This document shows, piece after piece, positions 55,294-64,000 of a DNA stretch of 64,000 bases. Below the pieces are notes generated by a model. The model was not told the origin of the DNA, made no database searches, and worked only from the letters and a program-made list of their open reading frames with translations. Both the position numbers and the translations under genes were made by a program. Origin of the DNA: Gammaproteobacteria bacterium (GTDB lineage: Bacteria; Pseudomonadota; Gammaproteobacteria; Arenicellales; Arenicellaceae); the NCBI GenBank assembly GCA_022447525.1, contig JAKVBA010000004.1:46084-110083 (forward strand), given 5' to 3'. Position 1 is the stretch's first letter, and every line of letters begins with the position of its first letter.

Positions 55294-56867
55294 GTAGCGG
55301 TATTAGTTCCTTTAGCTTGGTTGAATTCTAGTCGGCTACTTAAGAAGTGAATAAGAGCAATGACAGGCAAGCCAATCAAGCTAGCAAATACGAAAAAATT
55401 AGTATAGCCAAATGCATCCACGTATGTGCCTGAAAAACCTCCAATGACTTTTGGTAAAAGTGTCATTAGAGAGCTGAATATCGCGTACTGAGTTGCAGTA
55501 AACGAGACATTCGTCAGGCTAGATAACCATGCAATAAAGGCCGCTAACGACAAACCCTGTACCAAGTTATCAATTGTGATAACCAGAGCTAATTCGACAG
55601 GAAAGGCGAGGTCTCCGACGAGAGGAAGGGAGAAGGCAATATCAGTGTGATCGGCTCCCACTTGTGTCAGCCAACAAAACAATAGATTGGTGATTACAAC
55701 AAGTATTGCTGCGATTTGCAGCGCTTTCATAACACCGATTCGAATAGCGACGAGGCCACCGATAAAGCTTCCAGAGATCGTCATTATGACCCCAAACACT
55801 TTGGATAGACTAGCGATCTCGGTTTTTGTGTAACCCATGTCTTGGTAGAAAACGTTGGTTATGACTCCTAATACGATATCGGATATTCGATAGAAACCCA
55901 CAAGCAATAGTACCCAAATGGCTAATCTGCCGTAGCGCGCAAAAAAGTCCAGAACCGGTTGTTTATATCCCTCTTCCACCATTTGTGAGTTCACCATGTT
56001 TAGAGATACACAAATTTTGGCACAACAAAGCGCTGCTAAAAGTCCAAGCCCCAATTTGACTGTGCCGTAAACAAAGCTAAAGAGTGCTTGGTTACCGCCA
56101 TCGAATAAGCTCGGTGCTTTAGGGGTCAGCCATAGTACAGCAATGAATGATGCAACTGATAAGCCGAAAACCAAGAGAAATTCGACATAATCACGAGTGC
56201 TGTACTTTGACTCATTCTCTTCATGTTCAGGCTCAGAAACTAGCAGCGTAGTGAGTACTCCAACTAACATTACACTGGCCATTATCAGATAGGTTTTTTG
56301 CCACGCCAGGTAACTATAGGCCTCTTTGGTGCTGCCAAAACTGTCAGCTAGAAACAATGCCATCGCACCTGCTACGATCATTCCTATTCGGTATCCAGCA
56401 ATATAAGTCGACGACAGCATAGCCTGAAGTCTTGGTTCAGCTGACTCGATGCGGTAAGCGTCAATGACAATATCTTGAGTCGCCGATGAAAAACCCAGAC
56501 AAACTGCCGCAATTGCCATCGTAGTCAGTCCTGTTTTTGGATCGGTGTACGCCATCAGTAGAATCGAACCTATCACTGCTAATTGAGAGAGCAGAATCCA
56601 TCCTCGTCTTCGACCAAGCCAGCTGGTCAGCAACGGGAGTGGTAACCTATCTACCAGTGGCGCCCAGACAAACTTAAAAGAATATCCCAATATCGCCCAG
56701 GAAAAGTAGGTGGCCGTAGATCGACTAACCCCCGCTTCGCGAAGCCACAAAGATAAGGTGCCGAATATTAATAAAATAGGAATGCCAGCTGAAAAGCCAA
56801 GAAACAGCATCACCCAGACCGATCGCTCTCGCCACCATTTCATCTGCTTATTCTTCTGAGTTGCCAC
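55290..56867 (-). CDS. ampG: AmpG family MFS permease
   Basis: 525 aa, about 14 membrane helices. GFSAGIPILLIFGTLSLWLREAG and LGYSFKFVWAPLVDRLPLP, then ATQDIVIDAYRIE, are AmpG signatures. Imports anhydromuropeptides for cell-wall recycling. Co-transcribed with selO and preceded by xthA 12 nt upstream. Confidence 0.9.
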   Translation of the reverse strand: MATQKNKQMKWWRERSVWVMLFLGFSAGIPILLIFGTLSLWLREAGVSRSTATYFSWAILGYSFKFVWAPLVDRLPLPLLTSWLGRRRGWILLSQLAVIGSILLMAYTDPKTGLTTMAIAAVCLGFSSATQDIVIDAYRIESAEPRLQAMLSSTYIAGYRIGMIVAGAMALFLADSFGSTKEAYSYLAWQKTYLIMASVMLVGVLTTLLVSEPEHEENESKYSTRDYVEFLLVFGLSVASFIAVLWLTPKAPSLFDGGNQALFSFVYGTVKLGLGLLAALCCAKICVSLNMVNSQMVEEGYKQPVLDFFARYGRLAIWVLLLVGFYRISDIVLGVITNVFYQDMGYTKTEIASLSKVFGVIMTISGSFIGGLVAIRIGVMKALQIAAILVVITNLLFCWLTQVGADHTDIAFSLPLVGDLAFPVELALVITIDNLVQGLSLAAFIAWLSSLTNVSFTATQYAIFSSLMTLLPKVIGGFSGTYVDAFGYTNFFVFASLIGLPVIALIHFLSSRLEFNQAKGTNTAT

Positions 56868-56879
56868 TAGATAAAAACC

Positions 56880-57695
56880 TTAAATATCGTACTCAATTAC
56901 AAGAGGCGCGTGATCTGAAAAGCGCTGCTCCTTGTAGATTAGATCAGAGCCGGGTATTACTTTGTCTCTCAGGTTTTCAGTGATTACTTGATAGTCTATG
57001 CGCCAACCAGTATTGTTGGCCCAAGCTTGTCCTCGGTTTGACCACCAAGTGTATTGATCATCTTCATCATTGATTACCCTAAATGCATCGACAAGGTTTG
57101 CGGAACCTCCGCGGCCTCCTTCAACTTCAGGTTGTTGCTCCCCAAAAAGCCAATCCATCCATTGGCGCTCTTCTGGTAAAAAACCCGAATTCTTTTGGTT
57201 TCCACGCCAATTTTTTATGTCTCGTTTTTTATGACAGATATTCCAGTCACCACAAATAATTCCTTCCCGACCCGATTGAGCTAATGTCGTTAGGGTTTCC
57301 TCAAAACGTGCCATCATATCTATTTTGAAGGCCTGGCGTTCCTCTTTACTAGAACCGGATGGCATATATAAAGAAGCCACACTGAGATTTCCAAAGTCGG
57401 CTTGAATGTATCTTCCTTCCAAGTCGACATCTTCAAACCCCTCTCCCAAACCAATTTGCACTCTGTCTGGTTTTTGCTTGCAATAAATTCCGACGCCGCT
57501 ATAGCCTTTTTTCTCTGCCGAATGGAAAAACGTATGATAACCCTCAGGATGATATGGCTCTCCTTCGATCTGATCGGGTTGCGCTTTGAGTTCTTGTAGA
57601 CAAATCACATCGGCGTCAAGAGCTTTTAGCCACTCGAACATACCTTTGCGCGCCGCTGCGCGGATACCATTTACATTGATAGATGCAATTTTCAT
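56880..57695 (-). CDS. xthA: Exodeoxyribonuclease III
   Basis: 271 aa. MKIASINVNGIRAAARKGMF, catalytic Glu35 (ICLQELKAQ), LYMPSGSS, ICGDWNICHKKRDIKNWRGN, TGWRIDYQ and FSDHAPLVIEYDI cover all EEP-nuclease motifs of the AP endonuclease branch. Repairs abasic sites. First gene of an xthA-ampG-selO set. Confidence 0.95.
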   Translation of the reverse strand: MKIASINVNGIRAAARKGMFEWLKALDADVICLQELKAQPDQIEGEPYHPEGYHTFFHSAEKKGYSGVGIYCKQKPDRVQIGLGEGFEDVDLEGRYIQADFGNLSVASLYMPSGSSKEERQAFKIDMMARFEETLTTLAQSGREGIICGDWNICHKKRDIKNWRGNQKNSGFLPEERQWMDWLFGEQQPEVEGGRGGSANLVDAFRVINDEDDQYTWWSNRGQAWANNTGWRIDYQVITENLRDKVIPGSDLIYKEQRFSDHAPLVIEYDI

Positions 57696-57710
57696 ATTAT
57701 TTGATTATTT

Positions 57711-58217
57711 TTAGTTTGTGTTATTGAGATATTCGGCTTTAAAAGCGTTATGAGCTGCTCTGGTCCCGATGCCTGAGATGGGAATATCTATCTCCTCGCC
57801 TCTGTGTGTCCAAATCTTTACGTAGCCTGAGAACATGCCTAAAAAGCGCTCCAGTAGAACTTGACTTAGGGGCATAGAATAATAGCAGCCATCAGCCAAG
57901 CAGACATTTACCGATAGTTCAGACATAAACTGATTTGCTATATAGAGTTTGGGTGGTTTTTGCAGAGATAGACCCAAAGGCAGTACAAATTCGACTTTGT
58001 TAGATCCAAATTGCCCGTTTTTACTCAGCGGTATATTCAGCTCCATTAGCCTTTCGCCATCAGTTTCAACTACCGCCAATTGCGACAATATGCATAGTTC
58101 ATCGCTCAGTTTGCAATGCAGTACCCAATCACCATATTCGCCGTCTTTGGCTTGAGAGACGTCGCCAAAGAGACTAATGATTGTTAGACTCAATATTAGT
58201 TTTACAACTTGACTCAT
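57711..58217 (-). CDS. Invasion-associated locus B (IalB)-like periplasmic protein
   Basis: 168 aa from the ATG at 58217. Signal peptide (1-23, ending DVSQA). EYGDWVLHCKLSDELCILSQ and VCLADGCYYSMPLS show the two cysteine pairs and GDWxxxC motif of the IalB family. In Bartonella the family aids erythrocyte entry; elsewhere the role is unknown and no virulence function is implied. Confidence 0.8.
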   Translation of the reverse strand: MSQVVKLILSLTIISLFGDVSQAKDGEYGDWVLHCKLSDELCILSQLAVVETDGERLMELNIPLSKNGQFGSNKVEFVLPLGLSLQKPPKLYIANQFMSELSVNVCLADGCYYSMPLSQVLLERFLGMFSGYVKIWTHRGEEIDIPISGIGTRAAHNAFKAEYLNNTN

Positions 58218-58291
58218 ATTTAGCTTGTTCGTGCCCAACCTCTAGGTATCATATGCGACTATAGCGAATTGCCCTAAATACCCAAATAATT

Positions 58292-58951
58292 ATGCTGCCT
58301 TACCAAGAACAATTCATAGAATTTGCCATAGAAACAGGTGTACTCAAGTTTGGAGAGTTTACGCTAAAGTCAGGCAGGACGAGCCCTTATTTTTTTAATA
58401 CCGGATTGTTTAACTCTGGTGCAACTATGCTGCAGTTTAGCCGCTTCTTTGCTCAGAGTATCGCCAACTCGGATATCGATTTTGATGTGTTATTTGGGCC
58501 AGCGTACAAGGGCATTACTTTAGCTTGCGGTACTGCCATGTGCTTATCTGAGGCTACGGGCACTGAAGTACCTTTTGCCTTCAATCGTAAAGAGAAGAAA
58601 GACCACGGAGAGGGTGGCAATATGGTTGGTGCACAGTTGACTGGTGATATTGCCATTATCGACGATGTCATTACGGCGGGAACAGCAATCCGCGAATCAT
58701 TTGAAATGATTACTCAAGCAGGTGCAAATCCCAAAGCGGTATTCTTGGCTTTAGATCGTCAAGAACTCGGCCAGGTAGACGGAAAACCCACTGAGATGTC
58801 AGCAATTCAACAAGTTGAAAAGGACTTTGGCTTACCAGTAGTTGCGATAGCGACGTTAAGTGACCTGATCGAATATTTAAAACGGGACGCTTTACAGCAA
58901 GAGAATTTATCCAAAATGATGACATATCGTGAAAAGTACGGTACGAGCTGA
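58292..58951 (+). CDS. pyrE: Orotate phosphoribosyltransferase
   Basis: 219 aa. Converts orotate and PRPP to OMP. LKSGRTSPYFFNTGLFNSG, FGPAYKGITLA, FNRKEKKDHGEGGN and the PRPP motif AIIDDVITAGTA (121-132) are canonical. Next step, pyrF, is at 12.9 kb. Confidence 0.96.
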   Translation: MLPYQEQFIEFAIETGVLKFGEFTLKSGRTSPYFFNTGLFNSGATMLQFSRFFAQSIANSDIDFDVLFGPAYKGITLACGTAMCLSEATGTEVPFAFNRKEKKDHGEGGNMVGAQLTGDIAIIDDVITAGTAIRESFEMITQAGANPKAVFLALDRQELGQVDGKPTEMSAIQQVEKDFGLPVVAIATLSDLIEYLKRDALQQENLSKMMTYREKYGTS

Positions 58952-59002
58952 TATTGATCGCTTACTCTGATTTTACTTTTTGATATTAGAAGGTAGTAAA
59001 CA

Positions 59003-60274
59003 GTGCCAGATTCTCAAAAACTCCAAACCTATCTCGTCGGCGGGGCGGTGCGAGATAAGTTGCTTGGTCTGACAGTAACAGATCGAGATTGGGTCGTCGT
59101 GGGCGCGACTCCCGAGCAAATGATCGATCTTGGTTTTGAACCAGTGGGAAAAGATTTTCCTGTTTTTATTAATAAACAGTCCGGCGAAGAGTATGCACTT
59201 GCGCGAACTGAGCGTAAAACCGCAAGGGGATATCAAGGCTTTGAGTTTTCTACTTCTCCAGATATTACCTTAGAGGATGATCTTGAGCGCCGCGATTTAA
59301 GTATCAATGCAATGGCCGAAGACGCTGAAGGTAACATAGTTGATCCTTACGGTGGTCAGGAAGACCTAAAAGCAGGTGTAATACGACATGTATCCGACGC
59401 ATTTATAGAGGACCCCGTGCGCATATTGAGAGCCGCTCGGTTTGCTGCTCGCTTGTCATTCTCGATAGCACCTGAGACCATGGCTTTGATGAAAGAGATG
59501 GTCGGCAATGGAGAAGTTGATGCGTTGGTGCCAGAGCGTGTTTGGGCTGAAACTCATAAAGCCCTCAAGACCGATGCGCCTCAGATCTATTTTAAGATTC
59601 TAAGAGATTGCGGAGCTCTTGCTAGAGTAATGCCTGAGATCGATGCCTTATTTGGCGTACCTCAAACAGCCAAATATCATCCTGAGATTGATACAGGGGT
59701 TCATACCTTAATGGTGATGGAGCAAGCAGCCAGATTAACTGATGACACCATGGTTCGATTTGCTGCTCTGGTTCATGATCTAGGTAAGGGGGTTACGCCA
59801 AAAGATATTCTGCCGTCTCATCGAGGTCATGAAACCGCTGGTATTCCATTGATAAAAGGTTTTTGTGACCGTTTACGAGTGCCTAAGAAGTACCAGACCT
59901 TAGCACTGGCTGTTGGTGAGTATCATCTGCATATGCATAAAATGTATGAGCTAAAGGCCGCGACAGTGCTAAAAGTACTAGAAAAAACCCGCAGCTTGAT
60001 GGACGAAAAAAGGGCGCAGCAAGTAGCTACAGCTTGTTTAGCTGATGCCAGAGGAAGAACCGGATTTGAGGATAGAGAGTACCCTCAAGCAAACTTGTTT
60101 TTGCAATTTCAACAGGCTGCTAATAGCGTGGATGCCGGAGCCATTGCGCAACGGATAAGCCAGAGCGATTTGGGCAATGGTCAAAGCCAAGGTGAAAAAA
60201 TACAAGCAGCTATCAGGTATGCACGTATCGAGCAGATCAAGAAATTACAAAGTACTTTAATAACCACTGACTAA
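59003..60274 (+). CDS. cca: Multifunctional CCA-adding enzyme
   Basis: 423 aa, GTG start with AAGG upstream. Class II nucleotidyltransferase: VGGAVRDKLLG (from residue 12), catalytic D27-R-D29, RRDLSINAMAED, EDPVRILRAARFAARL; a C-terminal HD domain (FAALVHDLGKG) gives phosphatase and 2',3'-cyclic phosphodiesterase activity in gamma-proteobacterial enzymes. Adds or repairs the CCA end of tRNA. Confidence 0.95.
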   Translation: MPDSQKLQTYLVGGAVRDKLLGLTVTDRDWVVVGATPEQMIDLGFEPVGKDFPVFINKQSGEEYALARTERKTARGYQGFEFSTSPDITLEDDLERRDLSINAMAEDAEGNIVDPYGGQEDLKAGVIRHVSDAFIEDPVRILRAARFAARLSFSIAPETMALMKEMVGNGEVDALVPERVWAETHKALKTDAPQIYFKILRDCGALARVMPEIDALFGVPQTAKYHPEIDTGVHTLMVMEQAARLTDDTMVRFAALVHDLGKGVTPKDILPSHRGHETAGIPLIKGFCDRLRVPKKYQTLALAVGEYHLHMHKMYELKAATVLKVLEKTRSLMDEKRAQQVATACLADARGRTGFEDREYPQANLFLQFQQAANSVDAGAIAQRISQSDLGNGQSQGEKIQAAIRYARIEQIKKLQSTLITTD

Positions 60275-60414
60275 TTTGGAACGGCCTCTGCTTATTAACT
60301 GCATTTGTAATCGAAGCATTTTTTTAAAGGCTTTATTGCGAAGAAATTGTTTCAAAGAGATTACTTAAAAGGCATGGCAAGTAAATCAAAAATCAACCAT
60401 TACAGGGCTATACG

Positions 60415-60546
60415 ATGAGAAGTTCTACGATTAGAGATTTTACAGGAGCCCTTATAGGAGATCTAACAGGAGATCTAACAGGAGATCTAACAGGAGATCT
60501 AACAGGAGATCTAACAGGAGATCTAATCGGGTCAGTGTTAAGTTAG
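60415..60546 (+). CDS. 43-aa ORF of tandem GDLT tetrapeptides
   Basis: ATG at 60415 with CAGGG 8 nt upstream. The product is MRSSTIRDFTGALI, then GDLT five times, then GDLIGSVLS. The repeat unit is 12 bp, so copy changes keep frame. The flanks (LIGDLT, DLIGS) look like degenerate units. No similar protein is identified by me; it could be a translated micro-protein or a chance frame over a minisatellite. Confidence 0.4.
   Translation: MRSSTIRDFTGALIGDLTGDLTGDLTGDLTGDLTGDLIGSVLS
60457..60526. repeat. 12-bp minisatellite, nearly six copies
   Basis: GGAGATCTAACA repeats five times without a change and a sixth copy runs GGAGATCTAA before diverging. Each unit contains a BglII-type AGATCT palindrome. 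Confidence 0.97.
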
Positions 60547-60577
60547 TCAGTGGTTGCTTAACTAACAATTTCTACAT

Positions 60578-61039
60578 TTAATTAGTGGCGTGCACCACAT
60601 AAGTCACCACGCCAAATATATCAAAATCGTCCGTATCAGTAATTTGGATAGTTGAAAACGCGTCATTGCGTGGTTCTAAGCACAGTTTAGGTGAGGTTTT
60701 TAGCACTTTCACAGTAAAGTCTCCATTTAAAGCAGCAACTACTATGCTGCCATCCTTTGCTTTTATCGAGCGATCTAATACCAGTACGTCTTGATCGTGA
60801 ATCCCTGCGTTGATCATCGAATCTCCCGATGCGCGAACATAATAGGTTGTACACGGGTTTTGCACACAGTGCTCATTTAAGTCCATTAGTTCGTCTCTGT
60901 AGTCGTCAATTGGTGATGGGAATCCTGCTGGCACATAGCTCCCTAAAAGAGGAGCATGGAAACTAGTTTTGGACGTGCTTGACGCCAACTCAGCGTCGGC
61001 AAAAACATCAAAATTTAATTGCTTTTGGTGGGTTAACAT
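60578..61039 (-). CDS. umuD: UmuD, SOS mutagenesis protein (no umuC adjacent)
   Basis: 153 aa S24 peptidase. Self-cleavage site A38-G39 (VPAGFPSP), catalytic Ser74 (SGDSM) and Lys111 (FTVKVL), with the same 37-residue spacing as E. coli S60/K97. VQNPCTTYYVRASGDSM is UmuD-specific text. After RecA-induced cleavage UmuD' normally joins UmuC to form Pol V. The expected umuC is absent downstream. A LexA box lies upstream. Confidence 0.93.
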   Translation of the reverse strand: MLTHQKQLNFDVFADAELASSTSKTSFHAPLLGSYVPAGFPSPIDDYRDELMDLNEHCVQNPCTTYYVRASGDSMINAGIHDQDVLVLDRSIKAKDGSIVVAALNGDFTVKVLKTSPKLCLEPRNDAFSTIQITDTDDFDIFGVVTYVVHATN

Positions 61040-61117
61040 AGAGCTTTAAAGACCCCTATTTCAAGACCCCTATGAGGGTCGGTCACTCAGTACACGTCGT
61101 GTTTAGAATTAAGGATA

Positions 61118-61133
61118 CTGTATATAAAAACAG
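61118..61133 (-). promoter_or_regulatory. LexA (SOS) box of umuD
   Basis: CTGTATATAAAAACAG fits CTGT-N8-ACAG with AT-rich core and flanking TA/TTA, 79 nt upstream of the umuD ATG. Between box and gene, AGACCCCTAT occurs twice and GACCC/GGGTC can pair. Confidence 0.9.
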
Positions 61134-61197
61134 TTATTATTGCAACGATCTTATTACTGTCGATTTAGAGTTTAATACTAGGAGTGCTCAATTTGAG

Positions 61198-62115
61198 CTA
61201 GTTTTCTGGATTGAGTTCTTGTTGTAAAAATAAAATAAACTCTCGAACCCTGTTCGGCAGATATTCACGACTCGGGTAAATGGCATATAGATCGGAACTT
61301 CCTTGGATCCGATCTGAAAAATAATCCGGTTTGAAATCGTCAAGCAAAGTTACCAACCTTCCTTTTTTAACATCGTCTCTAATATCCAACCATGACTTAA
61401 GAACAATGCCTTCCCCCGCGATAGCCCAGTCTCGCAGCATAGAGCCGTCATTTGAGGTGAGTCGCGGCGAGACTTCCATTGTTGTCCTCATACCTTGGTG
61501 CTCGAAATGCCAGGTATTTAAAGATAGGTCCTCTCGTTCCATCCCCAGACAGTGATGGTTTTTTAAATCTTCGGGTGTCGCGGGTTCTCCGTATTTTTGG
61601 ATATAGCTCGGCGCGGCAAAGAGCACCCGATGATTTGGGCAAATTAGCCTAGCGACCATCCGATTGTCGGTAAGACCGCCGAATCTTATTGCCAGGTCGT
61701 ATTCGTTTTCCACAAGATTCACTACAGAGTCTACCAAGTTTAGGTGCGCGGAGACTCTTGGGTGCCTATTGGTAAACTTAGCCAAGGTAGGCGCTACAAC
61801 TTGTTTACCAAAATCGATGGTGGCCGTTATTTTCAGATGACCCTTTAAAGATTTGCCTAGATTGTTAAGGCTTTCGTCAGCCTGGTGGACCTCATCTAAT
61901 ATTTTAAGGCAGTGCTTGTAGAACGTTGCCCCCTCTTCAGTGAGTGCAACCTTTCTAGTGGTTCTTGTAAGTAGACGAACCCCATAGCTTTCCTCCAGGC
62001 GATTGAGTTTTGCAGTTACACTCGCTGGTGACAAATTGAGCTTTCTACCTGCTGAGGCTAGACCTTTCTGCTTAACTACCGAGACAAATAGTTCGATATC
62101 CCCTAACTTATCCAC
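61198..62115 (-). CDS. LysR family transcriptional regulator
   Basis: 305 aa. N-terminal winged helix (DIELFVSVVKQKGLASAGRK, LNLSPASVTAKLNRLEESYG, RLLTRTTRKVALTEEG) and C-terminal effector domain (GHLKITATIDFGKQVVAPTL). CrgA/PecT-like subgroup by appearance. Target unknown; its neighbours share its strand and no divergent gene is present. Confidence 0.92.
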   Translation of the reverse strand: MDKLGDIELFVSVVKQKGLASAGRKLNLSPASVTAKLNRLEESYGVRLLTRTTRKVALTEEGATFYKHCLKILDEVHQADESLNNLGKSLKGHLKITATIDFGKQVVAPTLAKFTNRHPRVSAHLNLVDSVVNLVENEYDLAIRFGGLTDNRMVARLICPNHRVLFAAPSYIQKYGEPATPEDLKNHHCLGMEREDLSLNTWHFEHQGMRTTMEVSPRLTSNDGSMLRDWAIAGEGIVLKSWLDIRDDVKKGRLVTLLDDFKPDYFSDRIQGSSDLYAIYPSREYLPNRVREFILFLQQELNPEN

Positions 62116-62547
62116 ACTTTTTAATATTTCTGAATAAAGATTTCATAATAATATAGCTTGTCTGAAAAGTCATTGGGGTTTATCTTGTTTTACCGTAATT
62201 GGTGAAGGCGACCATGTTGACATTAGGATAGATGGAGGTCGCCCCGCTAGCAAAGGTGATGTTTACCTCTAAGCGGACGCAACTAGATACGCTGGGGGGC
62301 TTTTTAGTTTGCGAATTATCTACGGGAATTTGATGCATTTATAACGCCCTAGTCCAACCCTTTGTGCGTTGCCAATAAATGAATCAAAACATGATTGTAG
62401 TGTGGTTTTTGCTGCCAACCCCTGCGGAGACCACACTACCTGATTTTCTACCGAATGTTCCCTTCGAGGTTATAGCGCTGTAGTGTCGTAGTTACAAGTT
62501 TGCACAGGCGTTATTGTAGTGTCGTCGTTGGCGAATCCTCGCTTTGT
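62116..62547. other. Intergenic region with repeats
   Basis: No gene. Contains a 10-bp inverted repeat (62397-62439) and two GTAGTGTCGT-like direct repeats near 62482 and 62515. Confidence 0.4.
62397..62439. repeat. 10-bp perfect inverted repeat
   Basis: GTAGTGTGGT and ACCACACTAC enclose 23 nt. No T-run on either side; could be a REP-like element or mRNA end-protecting stem of the TPR gene. Confidence 0.6.
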
Positions 62548-63492
62548 TTACGACAGCCTCTTTAGCGCCTTTTTTGTCTCTTTTAGAAGTTCTTTACTTT
62601 TGCTTTCCTGCTGGATTTTTTTTAATGCAGATTTGGCCGCTTTCTCATCGCCACCTTGCGCTAGTAGCTGAGCCAGAGATAGTCTGATCCACCGGCGATC
62701 TGGATACCCATAGCTTTGAGGCGCAGTATCTATATATCGCTTGAAACCACCGATCGCTGCTTGGTAGAGTTTTTCGTTTTCCAGTCCGGCAAACCCCATA
62801 ACCAATAAGGCTTTATAGGGCACTCTTTTGTCTTCTTCACCCAACAGCGAATCTGGATTAATACCAGCCAATTGATTTAATTCGTTCATTCCCGCCTGCT
62901 CCTGCTTATTGATAATCAAGAACTGAGCTCGCTCTAAACGTACCAGTGGTTGCATTAATTGATCGCTTGATAAACTTGAAAAAAGGCTTTTTAAGCTGTC
63001 GAGATCATTCTTATTACGGTAAAGGATTGAGTGAGCGACTACCCCCATCAGCGGCTGTAGTTTCTCTATCTGCTTTGCTTCTTCTTCAGCTTTTTCTTTG
63101 TCACCTCCGACGATTGAGGGTGCGTTGAGATAATACTGCATAAGATTTAAGCGATATCGAGGGTTGTTTGGTTCCATCTGCACCGCCTTTTTGTAATTCT
63201 TTAAGGCTTTTTTTGCTAAGCCAGGGGCGCTGAAGAGACTCGCGCTACGTGCTTGGACGATATAGATATCACCAGCGACTCGATAAGACTCAGCGTATTC
63301 TGGGTGACTTTTGATTGTAGACTCTATCAGTTTGGCGGCGCGATCTAAATCTTCAGATAAAACGGCTTGTTTTGCCGAATTAGAATGATCTAAGGTTGAT
63401 GCGTGAATCTTGCTTTTATCTGAGGCTTGAATTGCCAGATTAGGCGAACAGCACAGTGCAGTGAGCAATAAGAGGAAAACGGTTTGTTTCAT
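62548..63492 (-). CDS. Exported TPR-repeat protein
   Basis: 314 aa from the ATG at 63492. Signal peptide (1-23, ending NLAIQA) and several TPR units: AVLSEDLDRAAKLIESTIKS, AGDIYIVQARSAS..., LKNYKKAVQMEPNNPRYRL, with the rest helical. A periplasmic scaffold is likely; partner unknown. Preceded by the M19 dipeptidase on the same strand. Confidence 0.82.
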   Translation of the reverse strand: MKQTVFLLLLTALCCSPNLAIQASDKSKIHASTLDHSNSAKQAVLSEDLDRAAKLIESTIKSHPEYAESYRVAGDIYIVQARSASLFSAPGLAKKALKNYKKAVQMEPNNPRYRLNLMQYYLNAPSIVGGDKEKAEEEAKQIEKLQPLMGVVAHSILYRNKNDLDSLKSLFSSLSSDQLMQPLVRLERAQFLIINKQEQAGMNELNQLAGINPDSLLGEEDKRVPYKALLVMGFAGLENEKLYQAAIGGFKRYIDTAPQSYGYPDRRWIRLSLAQLLAQGGDEKAAKSALKKIQQESKSKELLKETKKALKRLS

Positions 63493-63643
63493 ATGGATCG
63501 CCTGTATGGTTCGCATATAGCTAGAGAAGAACACAAGTCTATTATGTGCATGACGAATTTGATTTTTCTCTAACCGGCTTTTAACAAATATGCATTGTTC
63601 TTCACGTTACTGCTTATCGCTTTTAATTGGGTTAGAGAGCGGG

Positions 63644-64000
63644 TCAAGCTTTGGGCAGTTGATTTTGTAGTAATTTCAGCATGTTCTCACCCATGACTTT
63701 TCTGATTTGTGACTCTGTGAGTCCTTGAATAAGCATTTCTTGAGTAATGGCGGCTAGCTCACTGGTGTCGAATCCAGCAGTTATGGAGCCATCGAAATCT
63801 GAGCCAAGTGATATATGGTCCTCGCCGATAAGGCTGATGCCATAACGAATTGCGTTTACTATGGCTTTTGGGTTGTATCCGCACACTGCACCCTGCCAGT
63901 ATCCGATCGCTATTACGCCACCGTTTTTTGCGATGTCTTGCATTAGTTGATCTGAGATATTTCTTGCGGTGTTACAATGACCTCTGAAGCCAGTGTGACT
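63644..64000 (-). CDS. Membrane dipeptidase (peptidase M19), 5' partial
   Basis: The frame stays open to the window end; the visible 118 residues begin SHTGFRGHCNTARNISDQLM, the strand carrying the zinc His of M19. NGGVIAIGYWQGAVCGYNP and GSDFDGSITAGFD (conserved GSDFDG, substrate/zinc site) follow, then a typical C-terminus (VMGENMLKLLQ). Family members hydrolyse dipeptides. N-terminal part and signal peptide lie outside. Confidence 0.92.
   Translation of the reverse strand, partial: SHTGFRGHCNTARNISDQLMQDIAKNGGVIAIGYWQGAVCGYNPKAIVNAIRYGISLIGEDHISLGSDFDGSITAGFDTSELAAITQEMLIQGLTESQIRKVMGENMLKLLQNQLPKA

Overview
The window looks like a chromosomal stretch from a marine, heterotrophic gammaproteobacterium with moderate to low GC. 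Support comes from the mix of genes: TesB, GcvR, SelO, SrkA, AmpG, MtgA, UmuD, a DUF2805 protein, a TonB-dependent receptor/SapC/tryptophan-halogenase sugar locus, and lysine degradation through glutaryl-CoA. I cannot place it to genus. No transposase, integrase, phage module or CRISPR array was found.

Layout. 1-3.6 kb: methionine synthase encoded as two adjacent genes (the first cut by the window edge). 4-13.8 kb: TesB, then a loose region of small, decaying or orphan genes (a thioredoxin-like gene broken by two homopolymer frameshifts, a free-standing FtsH-ectodomain-like protein, a small membrane protein, a 23-bp tandem repeat, a secreted choloylglycine-hydrolase-family enzyme, DUF2805, a lipoprotein, MarR), and a pyrF-SWIM protein pair. 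13.8-25.2 kb: a beta-glucoside use locus with a Na+/solute symporter, GH1 beta-glucosidase, TonB receptor, SapC, flavin-dependent halogenase, JmjC/cupin protein and a LacI regulator. Near-identical palindromes of the GGTAAACGTTTACC type lie before the symporter, the receptor and lacI, with a related one inside the glucosidase gene.

25.2-30 kb: the most striking part is a leftward RNA-repair locus. It holds slipin (SPFH), the RNA ligase RtcB, a 317-aa protein with an EIQSD motif and a small basic protein, ending in a terminator. Upstream on the same strand lie two tRNA-like elements (one with a ruined acceptor stem, one lacking U33). Further upstream is a stand-alone ncRNA gene of about 280 nt with a strong promoter, a possible H-type pseudoknot and an intrinsic terminator.

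30-48 kb: periplasmic glutaredoxin, hemerythrin, Lrp/saccharopine-dehydrogenase-like/GcdH lysine degradation, an operon of a beta-lactamase-like hydrolase with a LytS/LytTR pair, AMP nucleosidase, glyoxalase, HemB, MtgA, a lone GspE/PilB ATPase, a Rieske-like protein without cluster ligands, HAD phosphatase, SrkA and GDPD. 48-64 kb: MscL, EEP nuclease/phosphatase, methyltransferase, PriA (preceded by a 600-bp AT-rich gap with DnaA-box-like sites), GcvR, SelO, AmpG, exonuclease III, IalB-like protein, PyrE, CCA-adding enzyme, a tiny ORF made of GDLT repeats, SOS-controlled orphan UmuD, LysR, a TPR protein and an M19 dipeptidase cut by the window end.

Starts were moved inward from the longest ORF where a Shine-Dalgarno site, signal peptide or family N-terminus favoured it. 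All family assignments come from reading motifs, not from searches.
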